From positions 558,001-622,000 of the forward strand of contig NZ_SPQQ01000002.1 in NCBI RefSeq assembly GCF_004766045.1: a stretch of 64,000 nt of DNA. Reading direction: 5' to 3'. The notes under the pieces were generated by a model. It was not told the DNA's origin, did no database searches, and saw only the letters and a list, made by a program, of their open reading frames with translations. Origin of the DNA: Desulfosporosinus fructosivorans. GTDB taxonomy: Bacteria; Bacillota; Desulfitobacteriia; Desulfitobacteriales; Desulfitobacteriaceae. This document shows, piece after piece, positions 25,341 to 34,032 of the stretch. Made by a program: the position numbers and the translations under genes. Positions within the stretch are counted from its first letter, which is position 1. Every line of letters begins with the position of its first letter.

Positions 25341-25364
25341 AAAGCATCAACTAATGTGATGCCT
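25341..25364 (-). terminator. Intercistronic hairpin between tctC and tctB
   Basis: On the minus strand GGCATCA and TGATGC pair around seven bases, followed by TTTTG. It could partly terminate transcription and so set the high ratio of binding protein to permease that such systems need. Confidence 0.5.
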
Positions 25365-25388
25365 TTACCCATTGATCGTCCGTCTAGT

Positions 25389-26408
25389 TTATTTTCCTAG
25401 AGCTTTTTTCATCGTCTCTACACTATCCTGCAACGCTTTCTTGGCATCTTCAGGTCCAAGATAACTATCTTGAGTGGTATAATTAGCCTTTAAGAATTTT
25501 TGGAAATCAGGTGAAGTATCATATATCTTTTTCATAGCATCGCTTAAAATCGTTATTACCTCAGGAGAAGTTCCGGCCTTGACCATAATTGTACGATCAA
25601 ACGGCAGGAATATTTTCATACCCAGTTCCCCAGTACATGGAACATCAGGGAATTCCGCCAACCGCTTCTCGTCAAACACTAGAACCGGACGCATTTGCTT
25701 TTGATCTATATATTGAGCCACGTCTCCAGGTTGTTCATATAAAACATCGGCATGTCCACCTATAATCGACGTATAACGCTCCCCTGGGTTTGCATAGGGA
25801 ATTTTATTTACCTTAAGTCCATGATTCTTTTCTAAATAGGTAAGTGCAACATCATCAACGGATCCTTCTCCATTGCCCGCCACTTTTACTTGTCCCGGAT
25901 TTGCTTTAATGTTTTTTTCAAGGTCAGCCCAGGTCTTAAAAGGACTGTCCGTAGCTACAAAAAGACACGACGGAGCTTTAAGCAGGCGGGCAACGGGTGT
26001 GATTTCCTCTAATTTATACGCAGGATTGGCACCAGACAACGTAGCATGGGTATCCGTTACATAGACATATAAGTTATATCCATCGGCAGGCTCAGTTACT
26101 AGTTTAGTCAGTCCTACAGTACCAGAGGCACCAGCCATATTTACAACCGGTAAAGAAACGCCCAGTGATTGGCCCAATTCTTTACTCAGCAAACGACCTA
26201 ATTGATCTGCTCCTCCCCCAGCTCCAAATGGTACGATGATGTTTATTGGTCTAGTCGGATATTTTACCGCTTTTGTCTGGGTATTATCAGACTTTTGACT
26301 AACATTTGTTGTTCCACATCCTGTTCCTAAAGTCAGAACTAAAGCTATGATTGATATTAAAGCTCCGATCCTTTTTAGTCCCTTAGTATTTCGCAAAGCT
26401 TGTTTCAT
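25389..26408 (-). CDS. tctC: Tripartite tricarboxylate-type transporter, substrate-binding lipoprotein (TctC)
   Basis: A 339-aa exported binding protein. A basic N-terminus and hydrophobic stretch end in the lipobox LGTGC, so it is anchored as a lipoprotein. The Bug/TctC signature PINIIVPFGAGGGADQLGR follows the signal, and NMAGASGTVGL lies further on. The start has AGGAGG. Relatives bind tricarboxylates, aromatic acids and, in sulfolactate degraders (SlcHFG), sulfonates. Its place in the xsc operon points to sulfoacetate or a related C2 sulfonate. Confidence 0.92.
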   Translation of the reverse strand: MKQALRNTKGLKRIGALISIIALVLTLGTGCGTTNVSQKSDNTQTKAVKYPTRPINIIVPFGAGGGADQLGRLLSKELGQSLGVSLPVVNMAGASGTVGLTKLVTEPADGYNLYVYVTDTHATLSGANPAYKLEEITPVARLLKAPSCLFVATDSPFKTWADLEKNIKANPGQVKVAGNGEGSVDDVALTYLEKNHGLKVNKIPYANPGERYTSIIGGHADVLYEQPGDVAQYIDQKQMRPVLVFDEKRLAEFPDVPCTGELGMKIFLPFDRTIMVKAGTSPEVITILSDAMKKIYDTSPDFQKFLKANYTTQDSYLGPEDAKKALQDSVETMKKALGK

Positions 26409-26569
26409 GCTTATTACCTCCTATAATCATTTCGTGATAAAATTATTCCCTTTCATTTCACCCGAATGAATTCCCAACTTTGAAATTTGCTAGGAAAATC
26501 AAGACCAATAATAAGCCATCCATCACCGCCCTTTCAAAGTCGAAGAAAATCTGCCGTATCACGGAGCCC

Positions 26570-27079
26570 CTATTTAGAATTTAGGAAATTGATAATTTCT
26601 CTCGAGAATGCGGGAACATCATCCGGTACACGGGAAGTAATAAGGTTACCATCGACTACGACTGCCTGATCCAAAAATTCCGCACCCGCATTAAGCAAAT
26701 CGTCTTTTATTGAAAGGCACGCAGTAACCTTCTTACCTTTCAAAATTCCAGCAGATACCAAAACCCATCCGGCATGGCAGATCGCTGCTACTACTTTGTC
26801 GTTATCAAATAGTTCGCGCACAATTTTCAGCATTTGCGTACTTACTCTCATTTTATCGGGAGCATATCCGCCTGGAATTATCACACCATCTAGTTCAGCA
26901 CATTTAATGGTTGCAGGATTAAGCCCTCTAGTAAGGGTACCAAGTTTACTTGTATAAACATCTGCTCTTCCGGAACCTATGACTACAACCTCGAACCCTT
27001 CCTCAAGCATACGGTAATACGGATACCAAAACTCAATTTCATTGTAATTATCTTCCACAAATATTCCAATTTTTTTCAT
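26570..27079 (-). CDS. DJ-1/PfpI-family protein
   Basis: A 169-aa class I glutamine-amidotransferase-like protein. The nucleophile Cys is in AAICHAGWVL, preceded by the GVIIPGGYAPDKMR segment and followed by LITSRVPDDVP, as in PfpI/YhbO proteins. Members act as aldehyde-removing or protein-protecting enzymes, and some as proteases. The start has AAAGGATG upstream. Position between the CoA ligase and the transporter suggests protection against the reactive sulfoacetaldehyde intermediate, but that is inference. Confidence 0.85.
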   Translation of the reverse strand: MKKIGIFVEDNYNEIEFWYPYYRMLEEGFEVVVIGSGRADVYTSKLGTLTRGLNPATIKCAELDGVIIPGGYAPDKMRVSTQMLKIVRELFDNDKVVAAICHAGWVLVSAGILKGKKVTACLSIKDDLLNAGAEFLDQAVVVDGNLITSRVPDDVPAFSREIINFLNSK

Positions 27080-27152
27080 TTTCCAAAAACATCCTTTCTC
27101 GAAAGATAGGTCAGAATTAAGAGCTTATCTCCATTGCTTGGATTGGATAATG

Positions 27153-28037
27153 TTAGCTCCAGAGCGTCTGTTTAAGTAATGTACCAATCATACTTGGTCG
27201 ATCTGCCACAAGTGCGCCAGCATTGATTAATGCTTCAACTTTATCTGCTACTGTCCCTTTGCCAGCAGTAATAATTGCTCCAGCATGGCCCATCTTTTGT
27301 CCTTTCGGAGCTGTTCTTCCTCCCATAAAACCGATTAAAGGCTTGGTATAGATACCATTTTCAATTGTTTCCGCAACTTCCTCTTCCATTGTCCCGCCGA
27401 TTTCCCCAATCATAACAACTGCATCCGTATCAGGGTCCTTTTCAAAGAATGGTAAGATTTCAGCAAAGCGTGTAAAAGGTACAGGGTCTCCTCCAACACC
27501 AATGACAGAGCTTGAACCAAAACCTGCCTTGACAATTTCTGCTGTAACCTCGTTGGTCAAGGAACCACTCCTGGTCATCACCCCGATGCGACCCGGTTTG
27601 TAAACCCGCTCCAACCAATAGGGGAAAAAACCCATCATTGCTTTACCCGTAGAAATTATACCGGTCGTGTTCCCCCCGATAACCATGGCACCCATAGAAA
27701 GGGCTGCTTTACGAATTTGGATCATTTCATGGAGAGGAATCCCCTCAGCAGTAACAACAATTATCTTAATGCCAGCGTCCAGTGCCTCGAATATGGCACC
27801 TTTGGCAAAACGCGGGGGAACAAAAAGCAGGGATGCGTCCGCTTGATGTTTTTCAACCGCCCGCCGAACCGTGTGATAAACTGGTACCCCGTCAACTTCC
27901 TGTCCTTCTTTTCCTGGAGTGACACCCACTACCACATTCGTCCCATAGTCTTTCATGTGCTTAGCCCAATAGCTACCCTCTTTACCTGTAATGCCTTGGA
28001 TAAGCACTTTGGTACTAGAATCCAGAATAATACTCAT
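27153..28037 (-). CDS. SucD-like CoA ligase alpha subunit (probable sulfoacetate-CoA ligase)
   Basis: A 294-aa subunit with an N-terminal CoA-binding Rossmann domain (QGITGKEGSYWAKHMKDYG) and the C-terminal ligase domain holding the phospho-His in KMGHAGAI. It resembles succinyl-CoA synthetase alpha but is embedded in a sulfonate operon, so a substrate other than succinate is likely. ADP-forming sulfoacetyl-CoA ligases of this type are known from a sulfoquinovose pathway, where they run in the opposite direction. Its ATG overlaps the beta-subunit stop (ATGA). Confidence 0.85.
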   Translation of the reverse strand: MSIILDSSTKVLIQGITGKEGSYWAKHMKDYGTNVVVGVTPGKEGQEVDGVPVYHTVRRAVEKHQADASLLFVPPRFAKGAIFEALDAGIKIIVVTAEGIPLHEMIQIRKAALSMGAMVIGGNTTGIISTGKAMMGFFPYWLERVYKPGRIGVMTRSGSLTNEVTAEIVKAGFGSSSVIGVGGDPVPFTRFAEILPFFEKDPDTDAVVMIGEIGGTMEEEVAETIENGIYTKPLIGFMGGRTAPKGQKMGHAGAIITAGKGTVADKVEALINAGALVADRPSMIGTLLKQTLWS

Positions 28038-29152
28038 TGGGAACCACCTCCTGCTAACTCCACTGCTTTCTTAACAGCCTCCTCTGTATCATTGAGTGGA
28101 TTCAAGCCAACACTCTTTAATAACTCTTGAGCTTCTTCCTCACCAGTACCGCGAATAACGGCCACGATCGGAATATCCGGTTTTAACTCTCTGACCGCAT
28201 CGACGATTCCTTGAGCCATAACATCCGCACGTGCTATCGTTCCAAAGGTAGCAATCAGGATGCACTTTGGTTTACTATCGAGCATCATCTTCATGCATTT
28301 ATGAGCTTTATGATAGTTCGGGCCCCCAAATTCGAGATAGTTTGCAACTGTTCCACCATAATAGCTGACCAAATCATAAACTACGTTGGCCAGACCTGCT
28401 CCCGCCACCATTAAGCCAATATCCCCGTCGAACTGAATATAGGGAATCCCATCCTGAGCTGCTTCATACTCCATATCATTCTTGAAATGGTCCCGTGTCA
28501 TTGAATATCGACTGTGTTTATACAAGGCATTATCGTCAATGTTGACCTTTCCGTCTGCAGCAATCATGGTTCCGTCTTTAAGGATCATCAGCGGATTAAT
28601 TTCCACGAGTTCAGTGTCATTTTTTACGAACAAGTTATAAAGTTTAAGGAGGATCTTGCTTCCTTCTGCAGCTTGATTCTTGTCAAGTCCCAGAGCATAC
28701 ATGACGTTACTAGCTTGGAAAGGCATCAGCCCCCAAGAAGTATCGACCTTTTCCTTAATAATTCTATCCGGTTTTGTACGAGCTATCTCCTCAATCTCTA
28801 TTCCACCTTCGAGGCAGGCCATGACAAGTGCCGATCCACTTATCGGATCAACCGTGATAGCCAAATACATCTCCTTTTCGAATAAAACCGCACCTTCAAC
28901 CAAAAGTTTTTTACCAGTAACTTTTAAGATGCGCTCAGCTTCGACATTTGCCTCTTCCTTCGTGCTTACCAGTTTTACCAGTCCGGCTTTTCCACGGCCG
29001 CCTTGTAAAACTTGCGCTTTGAGTACACAAGGTAGGCCAATCTCTTCTATTGCTTTGTTCAGTTCGCTAATACCGCCGATAAGAGTGCTGGCTGGAATAG
29101 GAATTCCATGTTCTCCGAACAGTTCTTTTGCTTGATATTCAAACAGTTTCAT
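28034..29152 (-). CDS. SucC-like CoA ligase beta subunit (probable sulfoacetate-CoA ligase)
   Basis: A 372-aa subunit with an ATP-grasp domain (KAQVLQGGRGKAGLVKLV, VEGAVLFEKEMYLAIT) and the C-terminal phospho-relay domain (GAGLANVVYDLVSYYGG, NYLEFGGP). Together with the alpha subunit it would couple ATP hydrolysis to formation of an acyl-CoA. It lies 18 bp after the aldehyde dehydrogenase gene and overlaps the alpha subunit. Ordinary succinyl-CoA synthetase is the alternative, but the operon context disfavours it. Confidence 0.85.
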   Translation of the reverse strand: MKLFEYQAKELFGEHGIPIPASTLIGGISELNKAIEEIGLPCVLKAQVLQGGRGKAGLVKLVSTKEEANVEAERILKVTGKKLLVEGAVLFEKEMYLAITVDPISGSALVMACLEGGIEIEEIARTKPDRIIKEKVDTSWGLMPFQASNVMYALGLDKNQAAEGSKILLKLYNLFVKNDTELVEINPLMILKDGTMIAADGKVNIDDNALYKHSRYSMTRDHFKNDMEYEAAQDGIPYIQFDGDIGLMVAGAGLANVVYDLVSYYGGTVANYLEFGGPNYHKAHKCMKMMLDSKPKCILIATFGTIARADVMAQGIVDAVRELKPDIPIVAVIRGTGEEEAQELLKSVGLNPLNDTEEAVKKAVELAGGGSQ

Positions 29153-29170
29153 TTCCCTATCCTCCTTATT

Positions 29171-30595
29171 TTAGCGACCATATTTAGCCCAATATGACTC
29201 AAATAACTCTTCTTCAGTAGGAATTACTTCCGGAATCAATCTGGATACTTTAGTAATATTGATGAAGTGCTTATAAGAAAGATTTTCCTTAATATTGTTA
29301 CCAGCCCAAGTGCCTCCGCCCATTGAGAGTGTAAAGTTAAGACCGTTGTTGAAGCTCCCTCCATTGCCAAAACATTGGGCTTGGTTGATTAAGAGACGGC
29401 AAACTTCCATTTCGTAACCAATCCGCTCGATATGGGACTCATCATTAGTATGCAAACCACAGGAGTGCCCACGGCCCACATAATTTAGAATACGCTTAGT
29501 CATAGCTAACGCTTGATCAAAATTCTCCACTTTATACACTGCTAGTACCAAAGAAAGTTTCTCACCGGAGAATGGAAATGCTTTCCCTACTCCTGTTTCC
29601 TCAACCATAAAGAAGGTTGCATTTTCAGCTTCCTGGTTTGTTAAACCGGCTGCTTCAACCATTTCCCCTGCTAATTTGGCAGTGGTGATACCCCGGCGTT
29701 TACCGTTTTCATCCCACATGGCCTTGTACATTTGAACTTTTTCTTCTGCATTGCAGAAATAACCGCCTTCTTTTTTTAATGCCATAATCATCGCTTCATA
29801 AACTGCTGCTTCAATGACTATCGCGTTATCACTTGAACAGCTTGTTGCGTTATCAAAAGTCTTACTCAGCATAATTTTATGTGCAGCCTCTTGCAAATCA
29901 GCAGATGAATCGACTATAGAAACAACGTTACCCGCACTTACACATACATTAGGAGTTCCACAGCTTTGACCAAGCTTAACATTATTACCAGACCCAGTAA
30001 CGGTGACTAGATCGGCTTGTTTCATCAATTCCCCTGTCGATTCTTTGGAAACAGGCGTAGGCAAAGCCTGTACTAGATCAACAGGGGCACCGATTTTTGT
30101 TAATTCAGCATGAATATATTCAAGAAGTTTATCTGTCGTAGAAGCCCCTTTAGGCGATGGAGCAATGATTACTGCGTTGCGCCCTTTCAAAGCCATCATG
30201 GCAACATTTGCGGGTGTTGCCCCAGGGTTAGTGGAAGGTACCGCTGCCGCAACGATGCCTACAGGTTTAGCAATCTCCGTGATCCCTTTAGCCTGATCAA
30301 TCCTAATGATGCCTACTGACTTGGCTTCCTGATCCATTAAATCACGCAATGTACCAAATGTTTTTCGCCGATTTTTAATGACCTTGTCTTCATATTTACC
30401 TAATCCAGTATCTCGAATAGAAATACTGGCAAGTTCTTCGGCGTGTTCCTTCTGGTAAATGGCCCAGGCCACAGCTTGAACTAACCTATTTGCTTGTTCC
30501 TGGGAATAATCCTTGATTTCCTCCATGGCTGCTCGCCCCTTAGTTATTAGCTTTTGAACGATTAACTTCGTTTCAACGACTGGTTCAGTGCTCAT
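29171..30595 (-). CDS. CoA-acylating aldehyde dehydrogenase (sulfoacetaldehyde dehydrogenase-like)
   Basis: A 474-aa member of the EutE/SucD-Clostridium branch of aldehyde dehydrogenases. The catalytic Cys is in DNATSCSSDNAIV, the cofactor region is VTVTGSGNNVKLG, and the C-terminal region SCGLHTNDESH and FTLSMGGGTWAGNN are typical. It interconverts an acyl-CoA and an aldehyde with NAD(P)H. Next to xsc it fits SauS/SqwD-like reduction of sulfoacetyl-CoA to sulfoacetaldehyde. The start has an AGAAGGAG site. Acetaldehyde or succinate semialdehyde are possible but less likely substrates. Confidence 0.85.
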   Translation of the reverse strand: MSTEPVVETKLIVQKLITKGRAAMEEIKDYSQEQANRLVQAVAWAIYQKEHAEELASISIRDTGLGKYEDKVIKNRRKTFGTLRDLMDQEAKSVGIIRIDQAKGITEIAKPVGIVAAAVPSTNPGATPANVAMMALKGRNAVIIAPSPKGASTTDKLLEYIHAELTKIGAPVDLVQALPTPVSKESTGELMKQADLVTVTGSGNNVKLGQSCGTPNVCVSAGNVVSIVDSSADLQEAAHKIMLSKTFDNATSCSSDNAIVIEAAVYEAMIMALKKEGGYFCNAEEKVQMYKAMWDENGKRRGITTAKLAGEMVEAAGLTNQEAENATFFMVEETGVGKAFPFSGEKLSLVLAVYKVENFDQALAMTKRILNYVGRGHSCGLHTNDESHIERIGYEMEVCRLLINQAQCFGNGGSFNNGLNFTLSMGGGTWAGNNIKENLSYKHFINITKVSRLIPEVIPTEEELFESYWAKYGR

Positions 30596-30757
30596 CTGTA
30601 TACTCCTTCTCTTTTTTCTAGTTGTTCTCTTTCATTTGAGAATTTCGATGATGAATCCCGTTTTATGTTTTAACAGTAAGTTCCGGGTTCGGCGTAAAGT
30701 ATCTTTATTGACAATTTAGAATATTGAATAAATTATTTAGTTTTTTTAATTAGTTAT

Positions 30758-30772
30758 ACTAAAAAAATTAGT
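30758..30772. promoter_or_regulatory. Second candidate GntR operator
   Basis: ACTAA-AAAAA-TTAGT is a 5-5-5 dyad with the same half-sites and spacing as the palindrome before xsc. It lies 163 bp upstream of the aldehyde dehydrogenase gene in an AT-rich region, which suggests an internal regulated promoter. Confidence 0.55.
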
Positions 30773-30788
30773 TTGAATTTCTTTTTAT

Positions 30789-30826
30789 GGGCGTGAAGGC
30801 AACCTCACGGTCTTTCAAGCACGCCC
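30789..30826 (-). other. Hairpin directly after xsc
   Basis: GGGCGTG and CACGCCC pair over a 24-base loop within 10 bp of the xsc stop. No U tract follows, so it may protect the xsc message end or act as a weak terminator. Confidence 0.5.
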
Positions 30827-30834
30827 TATGGCTA

Positions 30835-32571
30835 TTACCAGTTTTTTACATCAAGGTGCCGATATTTGGAGAGTAGACGAGTTGGCATCTGCAAGGCATC
30901 TTTTCTGAACGGCGGTGCGAGTTGGGTTCCGTCACAAACTATTTCTAGAACAAATGGTTTACGTAAACTTAATGCCCTCGTTAATGCAGGTCCAACATCT
31001 TCGGGTTTCTCTATACGGATTCCTTCTGCACCCATAGCAATCGCAACCGGAACAAAGCTTTCTGGATTAGGGATATCTGCACCTACGAAACGGTTATTAT
31101 AGAAGTCGACCTGATTTTTCTTTTCAGCACACCATGCTCCATTTCTAAAGACAATCGCGACGACGGGTAGATTATGTTCAACAGCCGTGCTAACTTCATG
31201 TAAGCTCATGCCCCATGCTCCATCCCCTACGATACAGACGACTGGTGCCTCGGGACTAGCCATTTGCGCACCTAGTGCTGCTGGGTAAGAAAATCCAGTA
31301 TTCCCAAAGGTAAGAGCTGCAATGTGCTTGCCCTCTCCTTTAAATTCAAGATAACTGTTGGAAGTGGAAGCAACATTACCAATATCCGTGGCTACAATTG
31401 CATTCGCAGGCAAGGCCTTTTGAATTTCTAACAGAGCGCGACGAGGATTAATCGGCACACCATCAACCATGGCCAAGGTTACCAGCTCATCTCTCCAAAC
31501 CTTAACCCGAGCTTCGATTGTTTCCATACGAGCTTGATCGACTTTCGGAGTTGGAACTATTGCTTCCAATCGCTTAAGGATCTCCACAGCAGCTTCCTTA
31601 GCGTCACCGATAATACCCACTTCCACTGGATGTGTACGAGCAAGATTCCTAGGGTTAATATCAACTTGAATAATCTTGGCACTTTCTGGGAAGTAGTTGA
31701 CATCATATTGTGGCAAGGTGCCAAAAACAGATAATCTCGTTCCGACTGCGAGGATTACATCTGCTTCTGCCAGTGAATTCATGGCTGCTTTTGATCCCAT
31801 GTAACCAATTGGTCCGACCCAGAGAGGATGATCACATGGAAAAGCATCGTTATGCATGTATGTGCAAGCAACTGGAGCTGTTAATAGTTCCGCAATTTTA
31901 GCTATAATACCAGTGGACTTGGTATCCACAACGCCACGACCGGAAACAATGACTGGCTTTTTAGCGGACAAGAGAATTTCAGCAGCTCTATCAAGGGATT
32001 CCATGGAGCCACAGCCACGATTGTCGACGCGGTATTGATGCGGCTCTAAGATTTGTTCTTCAATTTCCCCATAAAAGTAATCTCGAGGGATATCATAAAG
32101 TACGGGTCCACGTTCCGCATAAGCAATTCGGAAGGCCGTTCTTAAACAATCAGCAGCACGCTTCGGATGTGGGACTTTAATAGTTGCTTTCGTGATGGCT
32201 TTGAAAATTTCAACAGTGTCCGCTTCTTGAAAGCCATCCCAGCCTACCGTCGGCGTACCAGCAGACGGACAAATAATAACCATCGGAGTATATGCAGAGT
32301 TAGCGGCAGCAACAGATGTAACCATGTTGGTGATTCCTGGTCCATTCTGCCCGATAATGACACCACACTTGCCTGTAACGCGGCAGAATGCATCCTCCAT
32401 ATGACCAGCTGATTGCTCATGACGCACCGGGATAAATTTAATTCCAGCCGTCGGGAATAAGTCAAGCAAGTCCATGAATGCAGAACCGAGAATACCCGTT
32501 ACATGGTCTACGCCTTCTGCTAACAATGTTTCAACGATGGCTTCACTGGGAGTCATTTTAACCTTTGCCAT
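30835..32571 (-). CDS. xsc: Sulfoacetaldehyde acetyltransferase (Xsc)
   Basis: A 578-aa thiamine-diphosphate enzyme that phosphorolyses sulfoacetaldehyde to acetyl phosphate and sulfite. Besides the general TPP family marks ([13 protein letters not shown] with the catalytic Glu, [13 protein letters not shown] for ThDP-Mg binding) it has Xsc-type stretches: [40 protein letters not shown] and [13 protein letters not shown], which match known Xsc proteins far better than acetolactate synthase. The start follows TAGGAGGGCG. First structural gene of the operon after the GntR regulator; product acetyl phosphate can yield ATP and sulfite can be respired. Confidence 0.9.
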   Translation of the reverse strand: MAKVKMTPSEAIVETLLAEGVDHVTGILGSAFMDLLDLFPTAGIKFIPVRHEQSAGHMEDAFCRVTGKCGVIIGQNGPGITNMVTSVAAANSAYTPMVIICPSAGTPTVGWDGFQEADTVEIFKAITKATIKVPHPKRAADCLRTAFRIAYAERGPVLYDIPRDYFYGEIEEQILEPHQYRVDNRGCGSMESLDRAAEILLSAKKPVIVSGRGVVDTKSTGIIAKIAELLTAPVACTYMHNDAFPCDHPLWVGPIGYMGSKAAMNSLAEADVILAVGTRLSVFGTLPQYDVNYFPESAKIIQVDINPRNLARTHPVEVGIIGDAKEAAVEILKRLEAIVPTPKVDQARMETIEARVKVWRDELVTLAMVDGVPINPRRALLEIQKALPANAIVATDIGNVASTSNSYLEFKGEGKHIAALTFGNTGFSYPAALGAQMASPEAPVVCIVGDGAWGMSLHEVSTAVEHNLPVVAIVFRNGAWCAEKKNQVDFYNNRFVGADIPNPESFVPVAIAMGAEGIRIEKPEDVGPALTRALSLRKPFVLEIVCDGTQLAPPFRKDALQMPTRLLSKYRHLDVKNW

Positions 32572-32597
32572 TTTCTTTTCGCCCTCCTATATTTTAC

Positions 32598-32626
32598 TTT
32601 CTAACTAATACATTTAGTTATGTCAA
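32598..32626 (-). promoter_or_regulatory. xsc promoter with overlapping palindromic operator
   Basis: TTGACA (32621-32626) and TAGAAA (32598-32603) on the minus strand are 17 bases apart. Between them lies the perfect 7-5-7 dyad TAACTAA-TACAT-TTAGTTA (32602-32620). A regulator bound there would block RNA polymerase, which suits repression by the adjacent GntR protein. Confidence 0.7.
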
Positions 32627-32661
32627 CTCGTCATAACGTACGTACCAGTTGATTTATTTAC

Positions 32662-32691
32662 ACTATATAACTAGATAGAATAATATGTCAA
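32662..32691 (-). promoter_or_regulatory. Second promoter upstream of xsc
   Basis: TTGACA (32686-32691) and TATAGT (32662-32667) on the minus strand are separated by 18 bases. It may give an unrepressed or differently controlled start for the operon. Confidence 0.5.
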
Positions 32692-32759
32692 CGATAACTT
32701 AATTTCTCATAATTAATAATTCAAATGCTCATTTCTATGATTTTGAACAGGTTTTCATG

Positions 32760-32803
32760 AAAAAACCGGGTACTAATTCGCACGAATTAATACCCGGTTT
32801 TTT
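32760..32803. terminator. Terminator after gntR
   Basis: Arms AAAAAACCGGGTA and TACCCGGTTTTTT flank an inner AATTCG/CGAATT stem. It has A and T tracts on both sides and would work in either direction. It separates gntR from the xsc operon. Confidence 0.85.
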
Positions 32804-32851
32804 ACAGAATTTCCTACTTCAACATTTAAACAACCAATAGAACTTACAGCC

Positions 32852-33571
32852 TTAATCACGCGACATACGTATATTCAAGGAATACTTATCCGCTCGAAAT
32901 ATTGTACTTGCAAACTCAATTAGTACACCTTTGGGATCTCGAGTCGTCCTCTCTATTATTAGTACACTTGACGTTTTAGGAATACCCAGCAAGGCAGCAT
33001 CTTCCTTAGAAGGTTTATTACTGGTAATGATTTCTTCGGCCGTCCATGGAATAATCCCAATATTAAATTCCAAGAGCTTATAAATATTCGCATCGTTTAA
33101 ATCATAACTCGCCAATTTCAGCCCAATTTCCACTTCGTAACACTTTCGCTCAATGGCTATTATCTTTTCATTGGCAGACCTCGACCTTTCAATTACATAG
33201 AATTCATCCCCGATAAACTTATTCGAAATAAATTGAGAAGAAGACTTAATCCCCTTGGATAGCAACTTGGCTCCTGGTTTCATTCCTGCCCGTTTAATTG
33301 TTTCTGAGAAGGTACTAATATTTCCTAACCATTGTTCCTGAATCGGCCTCAAGGTTACAAACGTTCCTTTGCCGTGTCTTTTTTCCACTAAACCTTCTCT
33401 AACTAAAGCCGACACTGCTTCTCGAACGGTCGTTCTACTCACAGAAAAGATATCCATAAGCTCCCTTTCACTTGGTATCTTTCCCTCAAAATTCCCTTGC
33501 CGAATTTCGTCATTGAGACAATCCTTTATTTGAACATGTAATGGCATTTGACTGTTAGTATTTATTTCCAT
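32852..33571 (-). CDS. GntR-family (HutC-type) transcriptional regulator
   Basis: About 239 aa: an N-terminal winged helix (KIPSERELMDIFSVSRTTVREAVSALVREGLVEKRHGKG in two adjoining motifs) and a C-terminal UTRA ligand-binding domain (RSRSANEKIIAIERKCYE, then ASTIFRADKYSL). UTRA domains bind small anionic or sugar-like effectors. I use the ATG at 33571, nine bases after GGAG. It has its own terminator and lies just upstream of xsc, so it is the likely operon regulator, with sulfoacetate, sulfoacetyl-CoA or a related compound as inducer. Confidence 0.9.
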   Translation of the reverse strand: MEINTNSQMPLHVQIKDCLNDEIRQGNFEGKIPSERELMDIFSVSRTTVREAVSALVREGLVEKRHGKGTFVTLRPIQEQWLGNISTFSETIKRAGMKPGAKLLSKGIKSSSQFISNKFIGDEFYVIERSRSANEKIIAIERKCYEVEIGLKLASYDLNDANIYKLLEFNIGIIPWTAEEIITSNKPSKEDAALLGIPKTSSVLIIERTTRDPKGVLIEFASTIFRADKYSLNIRMSRD

Positions 33572-33771
33572 GTTGAATCGCTCCGCTTCTACCATTTTGT
33601 ATTATAAAATTTGTAATGGCTAGTCAAGTGGTCACTACCTCTTGGGCTTTATCATAGCAACTCCCCACGGATTTTGTCAAGATAACAATTATAAATTGCA
33701 GCTTATTGTTGCTAGAACATGTCACATCTCATGTCGTGATTAATAAGATTGTTTGCAGCCAAAAATTTAAT

Positions 33772-33817
33772 GGGGACGTATCGAAACTAAGTTCAAACTT
33801 AGTTTCAGTACGTCCCC
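33772..33817. repeat. Long perfect-arm palindrome with GGGGACGTA ends
   Basis: GGGGACGTA pairs with TACGTCCCC and, inside, GAAACTAAGTT pairs with AACTTAGTTTC, leaving a two-base loop. Palindromes with GGGGACGT ends are common dispersed repeats in Clostridia; this may be one, or a terminator-like structure. Confidence 0.65.
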
Positions 33818-33968
33818 TTGTTTTCGTTCACGTCAACAACGTAGCCGGAATGTGGATGAGTGGGTAATTGAAAGGGTGTTCTTGATCCTCATCAATCAAT
33901 TCCTTTCTCACTCTTTTAATCAAGCTAACCATCAAAATTCTGGTCAGATAATCCGCCATAATTTCCGA

Positions 33969-33997
33969 AGACTCAGCCGAATCCAGCGGCTGAGTCT
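33969..33997. terminator. Hairpin after the DUF1456 gene
   Basis: AGACTCAGCCG and CGGCTGAGTCT pair around seven bases, 36 bp beyond the stop of the DUF1456 gene. A clean U tract is missing on the minus strand, so termination efficiency is unclear. Confidence 0.55.
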
Positions 33998-34032
33998 CTT
34001 ATAATACACGCTCTTGATCAACTTTATTAAAG

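Larger units (their letters stand above)
33572..34032. other. Gene-free region between gntR and the DUF1456 gene
   Basis: Holds two inverted repeats, described separately (33772-33817 and 33969-33997), and no frame with a ribosome site. Confidence 0.5.

Noticed and set aside
30835..32571. Acetolactate synthase as identity of the TPP enzyme
   Set aside because: The [15 protein letters not shown] and [13 protein letters not shown] stretches fit Xsc, and the neighbours fit sulfonate use rather than branched-chain amino acid synthesis.
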